A stretch of DNA of 64,000 nt from Artocarpus heterophyllus (lineage: Eukaryota > Streptophyta > Magnoliopsida > Rosales > Moraceae), in assembly GCA_025403435.1 (NCBI GenBank), contig CM046327.1, forward strand, positions 18,352,440 through 18,416,439. The letters run 5' to 3'. Within the stretch, counting starts at the first letter, position 1. Every line of letters begins with the position of its first letter. This document shows, in pieces, positions 12,963 to 24,800 of the stretch. The notes under the pieces were generated by a model. That model saw nothing but the letters and a program-made list of their open reading frames with translations. It searched no databases and had not been told where the DNA came from. The translations under genes and the position numbers were made by a program.

Positions 12963-15821
12963 ATGGCCATTGATGCTGTTGAATCTCCTTCTCTTTCCCA
13001 TTCTTGGTTCCTTTCTTTTTTAATTTCCCAACTCCTTCGTTCTTTTTCATTCCAATCCTTGTTTTTCCTTTTTTTAAAATTCATATTTTTTATATAAACA
13101 AAACTTCATGCTTCCTTGCAGTCGACAACGCCACTTCTATGTCGCCGTCGACAGGCTCCAATACAAGATGGTCCGCAATGTTCAATTTCCCATTTACAAT
13201 TTTCGTTTATCATTTTTATATATTTTTTTAATTATTATTAAAAAAAATTAAAGGGGTGTGTGGATTTTGCAGGTGACGTTGCTGGACTTGCTGGGCATGG
13301 CGGGTCACCGTCCGGGCCTCCCAATGGTGGTCACGTGCAGCTCGCGTGATGAGCTCGACGCTGTCTGCTTCGCCGTTTCCAGTCTTCCCTTCATCTCTTT
13401 GTCCTCTTTGGTTTTGTTTTTTGCCCTCTTCTATACCAACTTTACAATATCAGTTTAGTTTTTTTTTTTTTTAATAATTATAAATTAGTTTAGTTTCTTC
13501 GCAACGGATTGAGACCCATTTGCCAGTCATTTTATTATGATTTTTTTTTGGTTTGACGATGGAAAACCCTTTGGTCTTTTAATCAGAAAATTGGGATTCA
13601 ATAGGGTAAAAATTGTATATTGGGCACTGATTCTGACTCATTTCTTTGCAGACAATTACACAACTTGTTCATGGGTATTGACATTAAAGAACCTTTAGCA
13701 TTAGGATTGTCAAAAGTTTGACTTTTTGTGCCCATGGTCGACAAATATAGTTTGCACCTTAAACATTGTAGCAATTCAAATTATGCGAGAGAAAACTCTA
13801 GAGCAAAGCCAGCTTGAACTAGCTGTTTTTAGTTCAAACTATATTCCGAGATAAGCTATAAAAATTTCTGTGAATGGCATTACTCTGAGCTTGTTTCAAT
13901 TAATTAAACCGTCGTCCACTGAATTGAATACTGGGTTTTTGTAATTGCCTCGATTGGTCTTATTTTTATTTTACTTTGATCATACATTCATTTTATTATG
14001 ATAAATTTTGAGCTCTATTAGTAAGTAGTAACTTTCTTAAGGCCTATACACCGGCACCCTATGCTTAGCACTAGCGTGTTTTCTAATTTACATGCATTTT
14101 TTGAACTTTTGATATGACAGTACAGCGACCTTGCAGAAGCAGATCGTGCGTCGGTTTTAGAGAAATTCCAGCAAGCAACGATGAGGTGGAACGAAAAAGT
14201 AAGTGCCGAATCGGGAGAAAATAGCGATGCTGTGAAAGATGAACAGAAATCTCATATGATTGTCGTAACAGATGCATGCCTTCCTCTTCTTTCTTCTGGG
14301 GAGTTGCCTCTTGCTGCTCATGTTCTAATAAATTACGAGTTGCCAACAAAGAAGGTAGAGATCCTTTACTTCCTTTATGACTTGTATGTGCTAATATTGC
14401 TTGTGTTCATGTCTCTACCTGCGGGGTTTACTCTTTTGCATCCGATCTTTTATCATTTCCTAGCCCGAGTTTTCAACAAGTATGTTTAACGCTCAACAAC
14501 CTCGTAGAGGTAGAGATTCTGTGCTCGAGAGAGAAAATTTTGACCAACTTTGCCTTTGTGATCTACCAAAACACATTTGCAGTCGTGTGAAAAAAGGTTA
14601 CTTTCAACTTCTCATGAGCATCCAAAAAATGTAGACAAAGCTCATATGCAGTTAATTCTTTTGTAATTTATCTTTGGTTGCAAGGATTACACTGCTTATT
14701 CGGTGTCTGCTTTTATAATTCAACTGTATGTCGAATTGTGTTAAATCTTTTGAACACTTTGGAGCATTGCATGATTTCCTCCTCAGGATGTCTATCAAGA
14801 ACTTTGGAAGAATTCTTCTTCTTCTTTTTTTTTTAACTACGTTATATTTTTTCACAATCTGCGTATGGAACAAGCCTCTGCACTCATGGGAAACCATATT
14901 CTTATGTTGTTCCCAAATAGTTTTTATGTCCACAAGCCTCTGGATCTTCTGACCCTACTTCTAGGTACTGGCCACTCTCTAACTGACTTCTCTCTGTTAG
15001 TCCGTCCATCTCCCCAACCGGAGCGTGGACATTCTCCAACTGATTCCCAACTGTGGTAAAGATCCTCAGAGAATCCTCAGTGCCTCCTTCACTGCACCTG
15101 CTCATAACCCGTCCTTCGAATCCAACTGCTTTATTTCCCCGCTTGGCTTTGTTTTTAACTTTAACTCATCCACCTACAAAATTTTTGTAGGTCTTAGGAA
15201 TTCTCTTTCTTCACTTTGCCTAGTGTAGCATTTGAGCTCGAAAATAAGTACCATTAACGTCACTCCCCAACTTCGATGTTGTTGGGCTGTCAATCATGTA
15301 GTTTGAGAGATGCTTATCTCTTCAACGAGTTAATTAGACATTAGCGATCTAGCAGTCAACATGTCTGGAGCTTCTCTTTTAGCTTTCTTGATATACTCAT
15401 TTACTTGCTCCCCTTTTCATCCTTGTTTGAGCAGGAAACATACATGAGACGCATGTCGACTTGTTTGGCCTCAGGTTCTTCCTCCAATGCCTTGTTCCTT
15501 TATCAATTGCAGATTGTATGAGATTTGTGGCTTCATAATAATTGTGTGTAAAATATGCAGATGGCTTTGTAATCAACATGGTTGTTGGGGGTGAGGTAGT
15601 AACGCTCAAAAGCCTTGAAGAAAGCAGCAATCTTGTAATAGCTGAGATGCCAATAAATGTAAGTTTTCTTTTTGGTCCTTAATATCATAGCATGATGGAA
15701 ATGCATTCGACTAATCGTCAATGAGAGCAAAAAACCAGTTTTCTCGTTCGAAAAATAACTATCATGCTCCGCTAGTGAATGAGCTGTTGTTATCATTTTG
15801 CAGATTTATGAGATACTATGA
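12963..15821 (+). CDS. Small protein resembling the second RecA domain of eIF4A-like helicases (7 exons, 206 aa)
   Basis: Exons 12963-13006, 13122-13170, 13273-13410, 14121-14354, 15435-15474, 15561-15658 and 15804-15821 join in phase to 621 nt; all introns are GT/AG. The start ATG opens MAIDAVESPSLSHSC, then QRHFYVAVDRLQYKM. The rest aligns in order with the C-terminal RecA domain of DEAD-box proteins: LPMVVTCSSRDELDAV (motif IV region), MIVVTDACLPLL at about 123-134 in the place of motif V, and INYELPTKKETYMRRM at about 147-162 in the place of motif VI. The HRIGRxGR arginine-finger sequence is replaced and there is no Walker A or DEAD domain, so ATP-driven unwinding is not expected. It ends EMPINIYEIL, like the end of eIF4A. 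I recall close relatives across plants annotated simply as RNA-helicase-like. A binding or regulatory role is inference. Confidence 0.87.
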
Positions 15822-16136
15822 AGAAAACTGATCTTTGAACAAGCTGGAAGACATGTTTATTATTTGATAAACTGATGTTTGTAGACGAACGGAAAAAAGG
15901 AAACTTGAGCCAAACGGCGAAGCTCTAATTCTTTGGTTGATTTTAGAAATGTTTTTCTATGAAAAAATACAATACATATTTGGTAGGAAATTAAAGGGTG
16001 ATTAGGGATGACTTTTATACCTTCATTGCAATTATAGAGAAGTGTTGTTATCATGGAAAAACTTGGCATTCTTTATTATTTTTCGGTGGATTTGCCTTTG
16101 ATGTTATGTTTAGTGGGTGTTAAAGTGGTCGGTTTG
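15822..16136. other. 3' flank of the eIF4A-like gene
   Basis: AT-rich sequence after the TGA at 15819-15821. It would include the 3' UTR, but I did not identify a convincing polyadenylation signal. No gene is seen. Confidence 0.4.
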
Positions 16137-16600
16137 TTCATGTTCATGTTCAGGTTCCGTTGTGAAACCCGTTAGAACTTGCCTTATATCACCGGAATCG
16201 GGTGTTAGATTGTATCCTGTCAGGTTCTAACTTGAAACTTATCAGATTCTAACATATTTTTTTTTAAATAAAAAAGCGTCAACTGCCTCCAGTTGTCAAA
16301 ACGGGTGCCGGGTTATAATCTGCCAAGTTTTAACTAAGAACCTACTAGATTTCAACATATATTTTTTTGAACCTACCAGATTCCATCTTGGAATCCGCCG
16401 GGTTCTGTCCTCAAACTAGCCGAATGTGTTAAGTTTTATGCCTGAACTAGTCGGAACCTGCCAGATTTTATCCTGGAACCCACAAAATTCCGTCCAAAAA
16501 ATCATTGAAACTGCCAAATTTCATCCCAAAACTCACCGGAACTGCCAGTTTCGTCTCAAAACCTACCAGATTTCATCTTGGATCTCGCCAGGTTCCAAAT
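16137..16600. repeat. Degenerate minisatellite with a unit of about 22 bp
   Basis: The stretch is built of imperfect copies of a phrase close to GAACCTGCCAGATTTCATCC, for example at 16446-16470, 16374-16395 and 16560-16583, with variants such as CCGGGTTCTGTCC and CCAAATTTCATCCC. I count about twenty degenerate units, interrupted by a T-rich piece near 16255-16270. It lies 0.3 kb after the eIF4A-like gene. Translating it gives a repetitive peptide with no family, so I treat it as non-coding. Confidence 0.7.
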
Positions 16601-17152
16601 TAAAAAAAAAAAAAGTGAGTGCAGATCAAGCAAAAAATACAAATCTCAGATCTAATTCCAAACTCAAACCACATCAGATAATCTGTTACTGAGCACCAAA
16701 TTGATCCAACAAAACCAAAATCCACCAAATTCAAATCCAAGTTGATATTTAACTTTGCTGTAAACCATTTAATCCAATACACACAACACACCATTCTGTT
16801 CAACAGTGGAAAATAACTACGACCTGCATGCTCTTCCGAGAAGTTAACATAACTTTCTTGTTTTGATCAACCTTAACTTTCCACTTGACAATTTCCTTGA
16901 ACATTTCTTGCTAATGTGCATGTGTGTGTGTGTATTAGGATAATTAAGCAAAAGGAGGGATGACCGCAAAATCATTGTCTAACTTCACAGAAAAAAAAGA
17001 AAATCAGATCCAAATATAAATATTAACATCAGAGGACAGGAAGTCCTCAAGTAGTGTAAAAACATTAATTTATTCATTGATTCCTTTTTTTTAGCGAGTA
17101 AAATAAGAATTTCAGTGCATTAATAGCTTAAACCAAATCACAATCTAGTACC
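16601..17152. other. Intergenic, no gene seen
   Basis: AT-rich DNA with an A-tract (16603-16613) and a TG repeat near 16920-16934. I see no supportable gene or element boundary. Confidence 0.4.
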
Positions 17153-17155
17153 TGC

Positions 17156-17510
17156 GTTTTCCAATGCAAGTAGTACTTGAGCATTTGGCATGATGTGTTG
17201 TCCACGTCCATGGAGATCACATCCTGTCTTCTCGTAGAGCTGCTACTGGAGATCCGCTCCCGTTTGGACTTTGTTGGCTTCACTCAACGGTTTTGACCAC
17301 GGCCTAGATTGTCAGCAAAGATCATCAACGGAGATTCAACGGCTGATGATTTCTGATTTGAAGGTTACAATGTTGTCTGATCTACAATGTCGCTCCCATT
17401 CACATCGGCGGTTCGTGGCTGAATAAATTCCCTATGGCCACTCACAGATCGAGATCAACGGAATCGGAAGTCTCCGGCCGAGAGTTTGAGAGAGAGAAGA
17501 GGGGAAAAAA
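17156..17510 (-). other. Unclassified transcribed-looking segment with a possible exon and donor
   Basis: Read on the minus strand, this is less AT-rich than its surroundings. A CT-rich leader (about 17510-17480) is followed by a short open stretch ending QMLKYYLHWKTQ, and then by AACGCAG|GTACTAG near 17156, a fair splice donor. The open stretch is only about 45 codons after a TGA, contains SKRERISSSSSTRRQDV, and matches no family I recognise. No downstream exon with a fitting phase was found. It could be a gene-fragment copy, a 5' exon of an unrecognised transcript, or chance. Confidence 0.25.
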
Positions 17511-19237
17511 AAGTACGAGGTTTTTTTTTTTTTTTTTGGTTTAAATCAGGCTTAAAAAGTAAAACAATAAATCAAAATAAAAACAAAATAAATAAAAAAG
17601 GCACAGTTTTTTAAAAAAAAAAAAAAGAAGAAAAAGAGGGCCGTTAATAAAGAGTATCTGTAAAAAGGTGTTTTATGTGATTTTCTCTTAAATTTTTTAA
17701 AAAGTTTTTTACTCTTTAACTGATTGGAATTTAGTCCTTTTATAAAAGGAGCCAAGCTCTAATAGGAAAGTACATTGAAAACGTAAGTATAAACCTCTTT
17801 TCTCTCTCTCTCTTTCTATCATCTCACTTTGTTGTTCACATATTATTAACATGTTATCTCTTTTAGTTTTAAAAACTACCATTGGTATATACCTTGAGTA
17901 CTTTTTAGGGACATAAAACATCCCTTTTGGCCTTTTATTTAATTAATTAACTAAAAAGTTAATTCTTTGATATAGAAATTCTAAATATTAAAAAGAGGTA
18001 GAAGCTAAAAAAATTTATTCCTCAGCCTCCTCAAAAATTCTAAAAAAAAAAAGAAAATAAATTTACCAAGTCTAAAATCACGGTTTAAAACACTTACATT
18101 GAGGAGGAAAAAAAAAACTCACACATATAAAATCTAAATCTATGGTTGAATGTGGGTCATGACCCTCAATAAAGTGAGGGGGGACATGAGGAGTGGGACC
18201 CTTTTGTTTCGCGACATATTCTCACAAGTTGCGATGCAAAAAGCACAAATTGAGTGGCATAAGGTAAAGCTTTTCTCGTGAAGTGGTTTGTTTGTAGCCG
18301 GTCTTGAACTCTTAGCCAATCTTTCTGATTGTGGTGAACTTGGAATGAGAAAGGCTACTTGGAGTAGTGAGTTTTAGAGGGCATTACCGAATTTGAAGAT
18401 GGATTTTATGACATAACATTTGTTATCTTTTAATTTTTAATGTTATGGCTTTCTTTGGTTTCTTTTAAAAATTAATTTGGTCCTAACTGATTAAAAGGGC
18501 AAAAAGAGAATCATTTTATGTATCAAAAAACAGACATGAAGTTGTTAGATGATTGTTTTTTAAATTGTGCAACCTACATTAATATTATGCAAACAATGAG
18601 ATATCTTTCTGAAAATATGTTAAAATACATTGTCTCGGATGATAAATCTCAACATTTTGTCCTCAATTATTATGTTAAAAAAATTTACGAACCAAGTTCC
18701 AGAGGATCTAGTAATTAGCGGTATATTTTGGTTCACCAATTAAAATCAAAAAAATTCCAATTCAAAATAGTTTTAGTATAACTTTTTTATCCATAAAATT
18801 TAAATTACTACAGTACTTTTAATTAAACCAATAGTTTAAATCGGCGACCCAAGCACCCCTCTAATTGTATTTAATTTGTACAAAGGGAAGGAAATTTAGA
18901 TTGTGGATCTCAATAGTGATTTTCATTAAATTTCAATGCGACTATTATTACGTCCGGCGATAAAAACAAAATAAATAAGTAATAAACAAAAGAAGAGTGA
19001 GATCTTCGCCAATGATTAACATTCCATGTGTGAAACCTTTCCACGCCATAGTATCAAAAGTTTTTCCATTTATTCGACGTGGCAAAGTCCTATTAGTCGA
19101 CAAATGACATCCTGAGAATTGAACCTTGACTCACTTTTTTAGAAAAGCAAGAAAAGGAAAAGAGCACGTGTGATAGGTGAGTCGTCTACGTGCACACGTG
19201 CAATCTATTAATTCTTCCCTCTTATATCACAAATTTC
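17511..19237. other. Intergenic, AT-rich
   Basis: Contains T-tracts near 17521-17537 and A-tracts near 17613-17625, plus a CT repeat near 17800. G-box-like CACGTG cores occur around 19165-19197 (GCACGTGTG and ACACGTGCA), about 0.85 kb before the TATA box of the MATE pseudogene; they may be remains of its promoter. No gene is supported. Confidence 0.4.
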
Positions 19238-19344
19238 GGGCCCGTTTGGTTCGAGTATTTGAATGAAGATTTAAATTTTTGTGAGAAAAAATACTATAAT
19301 AAAATAATTCAAACCTTGATTCAAGTATCGAAACAAACAGGCCC
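19238..19344. mobile_element. Small foldback MITE, 107 bp, flanked by TTC
   Basis: The left end GGGCCCGTTTGGTTCGAGTA and the inverted right end (GGGCCTGTTTGTTTCGATAC on the minus strand) form long terminal inverted repeats that run almost to the centre. The element is flanked on both sides by TTC (19235-19237 and 19345-19347), a possible 3-bp target duplication. There is no coding capacity. Superfamily not assigned. Confidence 0.65.
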
Positions 19345-20022
19345 TTCATTCTCCTTGATTCCTAAACTTTATGTCTCTCTTTTAAAAATCCACGTTTCAA
19401 AACTTGATGTTGGTTTGCAACTCGTTGAGTATGCAAACTCCAAAATCACATGTATGAAATGACTAATCATGGACGAATGAAGTAATTTTCAAATACCATT
19501 CGATTTTATCCGTCGTATCAAATACTTTTTTCTTAAATTGCTATGAGTAATTATTTAATTATAATTAGTATCAAGATCTACAGTTCTCAAAATTGACAAA
19601 GAGATGTTAGGAATACATCTAATCTACAAATTTCCTTTTTTATATATTCAGATTTTCTTTTGTTAATTTATTTTCTTTACTCTTATGGTTAACTCAGTGT
19701 TTGCAACTTCGAGTTTAACTTGAGAATCGCTCGAGTTGAACCCGGAGCAATTTTGAAACGCTAGCATTGCTAGCTTTGTTTGCTTCGGCATTTGCACTTT
19801 AACAATTGTATGAAATGTGAGGAAGAGCCTCCCACTAAAGAACGAATCCACTCGAATAGCTTCTTTATCTCTCTCACCCCCTCATCCATTTCCCACCACC
19901 AAACCCTAACTAACCCTTCTTACACGCAGACAAAGCCAAGAAATTATTTCACATTAGTTAAAAAATTAGAAATAAAAAATTAAATTAGAAGACGTATATG
20001 GAAAGTGATCCCTAGTCTTGGC

Positions 20023-20030
20023 TATAAATA
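20023..20030 (+). promoter_or_regulatory. TATA box of the MATE pseudogene
   Basis: TATAAATA in the context GGCTATAAATACCCC, about 290 bases before the MATE start codon. It is a near-perfect plant TATA box, so transcription would start around 20055. The promoter looks intact even though the gene is broken. Confidence 0.6.
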
Positions 20031-20111
20031 CCCCTAGTCATAGTAACTTTTATATGCAAACAAGATTAGGAGGATTCACTCATTACTAGTAGAGTCTAGT
20101 TTAAATAAGCT

Positions 20112-20271
20112 CCTAGTTTTCTATTAGGGACTCACTTTCTCTTATTTCATCTAGTTTTAGTTTTCTCATTTGTTCTTTCTAGCAAAACTCTCTCCTCCTA
20201 GTTTTTTTTATTAGATTCTCATTTTCTGTTCTTTCATCTAATTTTAGTTTTCTCATTTGTTCTTTCTAAGC
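20112..20271 (+). repeat. Direct duplication in the MATE leader
   Basis: Two CT/T-rich copies, about 20112-20181 and 20199-20271, share CTAGTTTT, then a diverged middle, then a long common stretch ending TTTTCTCATTTGTTCTTTCT. They lie in the presumed 5' UTR. The duplication is imperfect, so not very recent. Confidence 0.6.
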
Positions 20272-23200
20272 TTCAATCAAGAGAGGGTACTATATATTAA
20301 TCCTTGAACATTTTAAAATGCATGATAATGACGATGTTATTGTACAAAATTCAAGTCCTTTGTTGTCTCATGACACTAAGGAGGATGTCACCGTCGAAAA
20401 CATCTCAAAGGTATATGTTATTGTTATATCTTGTATTTTTCATTTAATTTATAGTTCTCTTACGCAACCCTTTGTTTTGTACCCTTTTTTATTTAATTTC
20501 TGCGTTTTTTTAATAAATAGAATCAACTATAATTTACTGGTAGACTATATCTGTAATCATTTCATAGTTTTATTTTTTTACTTACTTTGATATCTTAAAC
20601 TCTGGTATTTATACTGTGATGATGAGATTAGGTGTTGGAAGAGATCAGACAACTATACATGATTGCATTCCCCATGATCCTGACCGGTCTTGTAGTGTAT
20701 GGCAAGTCGGCCATCTCCATGTTCTTCACGGGAAACATGGGCAAGTCGGCGTTGGCGGGCGGGAGTCTTGCCATTAGCATCGTAAACATCAGTGGTTACT
20801 CTGTCCTCTCGGGCCTCGCCTCGGGCATGGAAGGCATCTCCTCCCAAGCCTTTGGCACACGGCAATGGCGCCTAATGGGCCAAACCCTAAACCATATAAT
20901 CATAATCCTCCTCATCGTCTGCTTCCCCATCTCCCTCATTTGGCTCAACTCCTGACCCTTCTTCCTCCATTGATGCAAGAACCCTGCCATCGCATCTAGC
21001 GCTGCCACCTACCTTACCTTTTCTATCCCCTCTCTCATCTTCCAATCCTTCATCAACCCCTTGAAAATATACCTAAGGACTCAAAAAATCACAAAGCCTA
21101 TCACGATCAGCGCGACAATAGCCCTCATTACTCACACCCTCATCAACTACTTCCTCGTTTACCACCACAAACTTGGCATCTGTTCAATTGCCTTGGCTGC
21201 CGCCTTTACATATTTTAATATCCTCATAGCTTTAGTCGTCTACTTTTCTTTCTCTGGCATTTGCAAGAGGTCATGGCCTGGTTGGTCGCTTGAGTGCTTT
21301 ACGAATTATAAACCAATTCTTTGCCAATCTTTTCCTAGTTTGCTCTCTATAAGTAAGAAGTTAAAAACCAACTTAATAAGAAAATTAAGATGGTAAGAAG
21401 TGACCATGGTGGTGAATATATTGAACCATTTAGTGAATTTTATGTACAATATGGAATTATTCAGGAGGTTACGCCACCCTATTCACCTCAATCAAATGGT
21501 GTGGTTGAACGCAAAAATCGTACCTTAAAGGATATGATGAATACGATGCTGATAAGTTCTAGATTACCACAGAACATGTGGGGGGAAGCCATTTTGTCAG
21601 CTAATTACCTTTTAATAAGGTACCCCAGAAGAAAGAAGACAAGACCCCTTATGGATTGTGAAAAGGTAGAAAGCCTTCCTATAAGTACTTGAGAGTGTGG
21701 GGGTGTCTTGCAAAGGTAATAGTACCTACACCCAAGAAGATGAGAATAGGTCCAAAAATAATTGATTGCATCTTCATTAGTTATACCCACAACAGTAGTG
21801 CTTATCGGTTCCTTGTGTATGAATTGAAAAACCCTGAGATTCACAAGAACACGATAATGGAATCTAGGAATGCATCATTTTTTGAACATGTATTTCCTTG
21901 TAAATCTAAAGAGGATGGTCCAAGTTCATCTAAACGAACGTTTGAGATTATTGAAGAGAATAGTCAAGATCATCAATAAGTTGAAACTGAATATGAAGAA
22001 GAAGAGCCTAGACGAAGCAAAAGGACAATGACAGAAAAATCATTTGGACTAGACTTTCTGACCTACATGCTAGAGGTTGAACCTCAAACTTTCAAAGAAA
22101 CTATAAGCTCATTTGAGGGTCCTTTATAGAAAGAAGCCATAAAGAGTGAAATTAATTCCATCATGCAGAATCATACTTAAGAATTAGTAGACCTTCCTCC
22201 AAGAAGTAAACCGCTAGGTTCTAAGTGGATTTTCAAACGCAAAATAAAAGCAGATGAAACAATTGACAAGTATAAGGCTAGACTTGTTATAAAAGGTTAT
22301 AGACAAAAAAAAGGTCTTGATTACTTTGATACTTATTCTCCTGCAACAAGAATAACCTCCATAAGAATGATTTTAGCGATTGTCGCTTTACAGAATCTTG
22401 AAGTACATCAGATGGATGTAAAGACTGCTTTTCTTAATGGAGACCATGAAGAGGAAATTTATATGGAACAACCAGAAGGTTGTATTGCTCTAAGACAAGA
22501 AAAGAAAGTCTGCAAATTGGTGAAGTCTTTGTATGGGCTTAAACAAGCACCAAAGTAATGGCATGAGAAATTTGACAATGTTATGATGTCAAATGGCTTG
22601 AAAATTAATGAGTGTGACAAGTGTGCTTATGTCAAAAGAACAGACAATGGATATGTTATTCTTTGCTTGTATGTAGATAACAAGCTAATCGTGGGTAGCA
22701 ATGATCGGATGATCAAATCTACCAAAAATATGTTGAACTTTAGGTTTGACATGAAAGACATGGGATTTGCCGATGTGATTTTGGGAATCAAAATTAAAAG
22801 GTCGCCAGGTAGGCTTATCTTGAGCCAGTCACACTATGTGGACAAGATACTTGACAAATTTAGTAGAAATGACTCTGGCGTGACCAGAACACCAATTGAT
22901 ATTAGTCAACATCTATCCAAAAATAGAGGAGAAAGTATATCCCAGGTAGAATATGCTAGAGTGATAGGCAATTTAATGTACTTAATGAATTTTATAAGAC
23001 CAGATATTGCCTATGCTGATAGTAGTTTGAGTAGATTCACGAGTAATCCAAGAGATAACCACTAGAAAGCAATTGTTAGAGTACTCAGGTACCTAAGATA
23101 TACTCATGATTATGGGCTGCACTATACAAGAGATCCTGCTGTTCTTGAAGGATATTCTGACGCAAGTTGGATATCTGATATACATGATTCTAAAGCTACA

Positions 23201-24216
23201 AGTGGATATGTATTCACTTTGAGAGGCGTAGCAGTTTCATAGAAGTCCTCAAAGCAGACGACAATAACCAGATTCACTATGGAATCTGAATTTGAGTCTT
23301 AGATAAAAGTGGTGAAGAGCCTGAATGGCTAAGGCATTTCTTAGAGGATATTCCTGAATGGCCTAAACTTGTGCCTGCAATATGCATACATTGTGATAAT
23401 CAATCCGTTATTGGCAGGGCACAGGATGTGATATACAATGGTAAGTCAAGACATATACGTCATCGACATAATACCGTTAGACAACTGATCTCGACTGAAG
23501 TCATGACAATAGACTATGTAAGGTCTAAAGAGAATATTGCAGATTCGTTAATTAAAGGACTGAATAGAGATCAAGTTGAGAAAACATTAAGAGGAATGGG
23601 ACTAAAGCTCATAAAAGAATAGGTTGAAACAGAGGAAACCCAACCTTGTTAACTAGAGATCCCAAGATCTAGGTTCAATGGCATAACTAAACTGAATAGA
23701 CTGAGTAGGATCACTGTAGGGGTTACCCCAACCCATTCCTACAATTAAAACAGTGATACCTGTAGGAAAAGGTTAAGTAGTTTACTTTTAATGATTCTTA
23801 TACATCGAATATGATGGGAATTCAAGCAGAGTAATACGGGTTACTCTTAAAGTAAGAAATCATCTATGTGAGAGAGAAGTGGGGCAGCTTCAAAGGAGAA
23901 TTTCAAGGGCTCAATTCTTTAGAAACTCTTGTAGAACCAAGGAGATGTTAATGGCAAAAATGAACATAACCATGAGAACTGAAACTATGTCAGGAAAATA
24001 CCTGTGTGAGGTATGTTATCTTTTACACAAACGGCAGAACAGTTCAAGGACATCACGTCTACTGGTAAGCCAGTAAAGTAAGCATACTTTCACAAAAGAA
24101 GGTTCAAGGGTTAAAGCTTACCTATCCTATGCATGTATTAACCGTAGAACTCTATCACCATGTAGTGTCTTTTTTTTTTTCTCTTGTCATCAATCAATTT
24201 CATTCATATGGGGGAT

Positions 24217-24800
24217 TGTTAGAAAAAATGGTTGATAAACATTTTGAGGCATAATTTTGAGTAGGACTTACTTTATAAAAGTGATGGGTCTTGGCGGATT
24301 TGCGTTCTCTGTCGCGAGAAGATCGAAATCGTATATTTATATGCATAAAATGATAATTGGGTGGATGGAAAATTGATGCTCAAAGTGTACCCATTGACAT
24401 TTGAATTTGTTGAAAAAAATGCCTAAATGTGGAGTCCCACATCGGTTAGGTATTAAAACTTGACATCCTCTGACATATATAAATACTAGGAAAGTCCTAC
24501 ATCGGTTAAGCACAGAAGTTTGATATCCCTTGACCTGTATAAGTACTAGGGACTTTCTTCATATCTAGACGCACAAAAAATTGTACACAAAAATAACACA
24601 TAGTTTTTTTTTTCTTTTTCTCTTATTTTTGAGTTTTTGTCGGTGTTCGAGTGTGCATAGACCATCGTTGGTTGTCATGGTTGTCATTGTATCCTAGGAG
24701 ACAGACGTCCATCGAGCCTACATGGGGATTTTGATACAGGCAAGGATAAAACAAATTCCCTAATTTTATTTATTTTTTTAATATTTATAAAAATGCTGAT
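24217..24800 (+). repeat. 3' LTR of the copia element
   Basis: It starts at TGTTAG, directly after the polypurine run GGGGGAT (24211-24216). It carries two TATA-type promoter modules (24431-24550), a T-rich stretch at 24605-24625 and a U5-like part with ATCCTAGGAGACAGACG near 24691. The 3' end is uncertain because the 5' LTR that would define it is gone; I stop at 24800, just before MATE coding sequence resumes. Confidence 0.7.
24431..24550 (+). promoter_or_regulatory. Two tandem 60-bp USE-like plus TATA modules in the LTR
   Basis: Module 1 has GTCCCACATCG at 24434-24444 and TATATAAATA at 24476-24485. Module 2, exactly 60 bases on, has GTCCTACATCG at 24494-24504 and TATAAG at 24538-24543. 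The gaps between box and TATA are 31 and 33 bases. RTCCCACATCG is the known upstream sequence element (USE) of plant snRNA genes, which sits about 33-34 bases before a TATA box in the Pol II type. No snRNA sequence follows, so here the modules would serve as LTR promoter. Confidence 0.7.

Noticed and set aside
14652..14952. Open frames on both strands within the helicase-like gene
   Set aside because: They fall in the intron between exons 4 and 5 and have no family features.
24545..24640. An snRNA gene downstream of the USE and TATA modules
   Set aside because: The sequence expected at the transcript start does not resemble U1, U2, U3, U4, U5 or U6 RNA, and the modules lie within an LTR.
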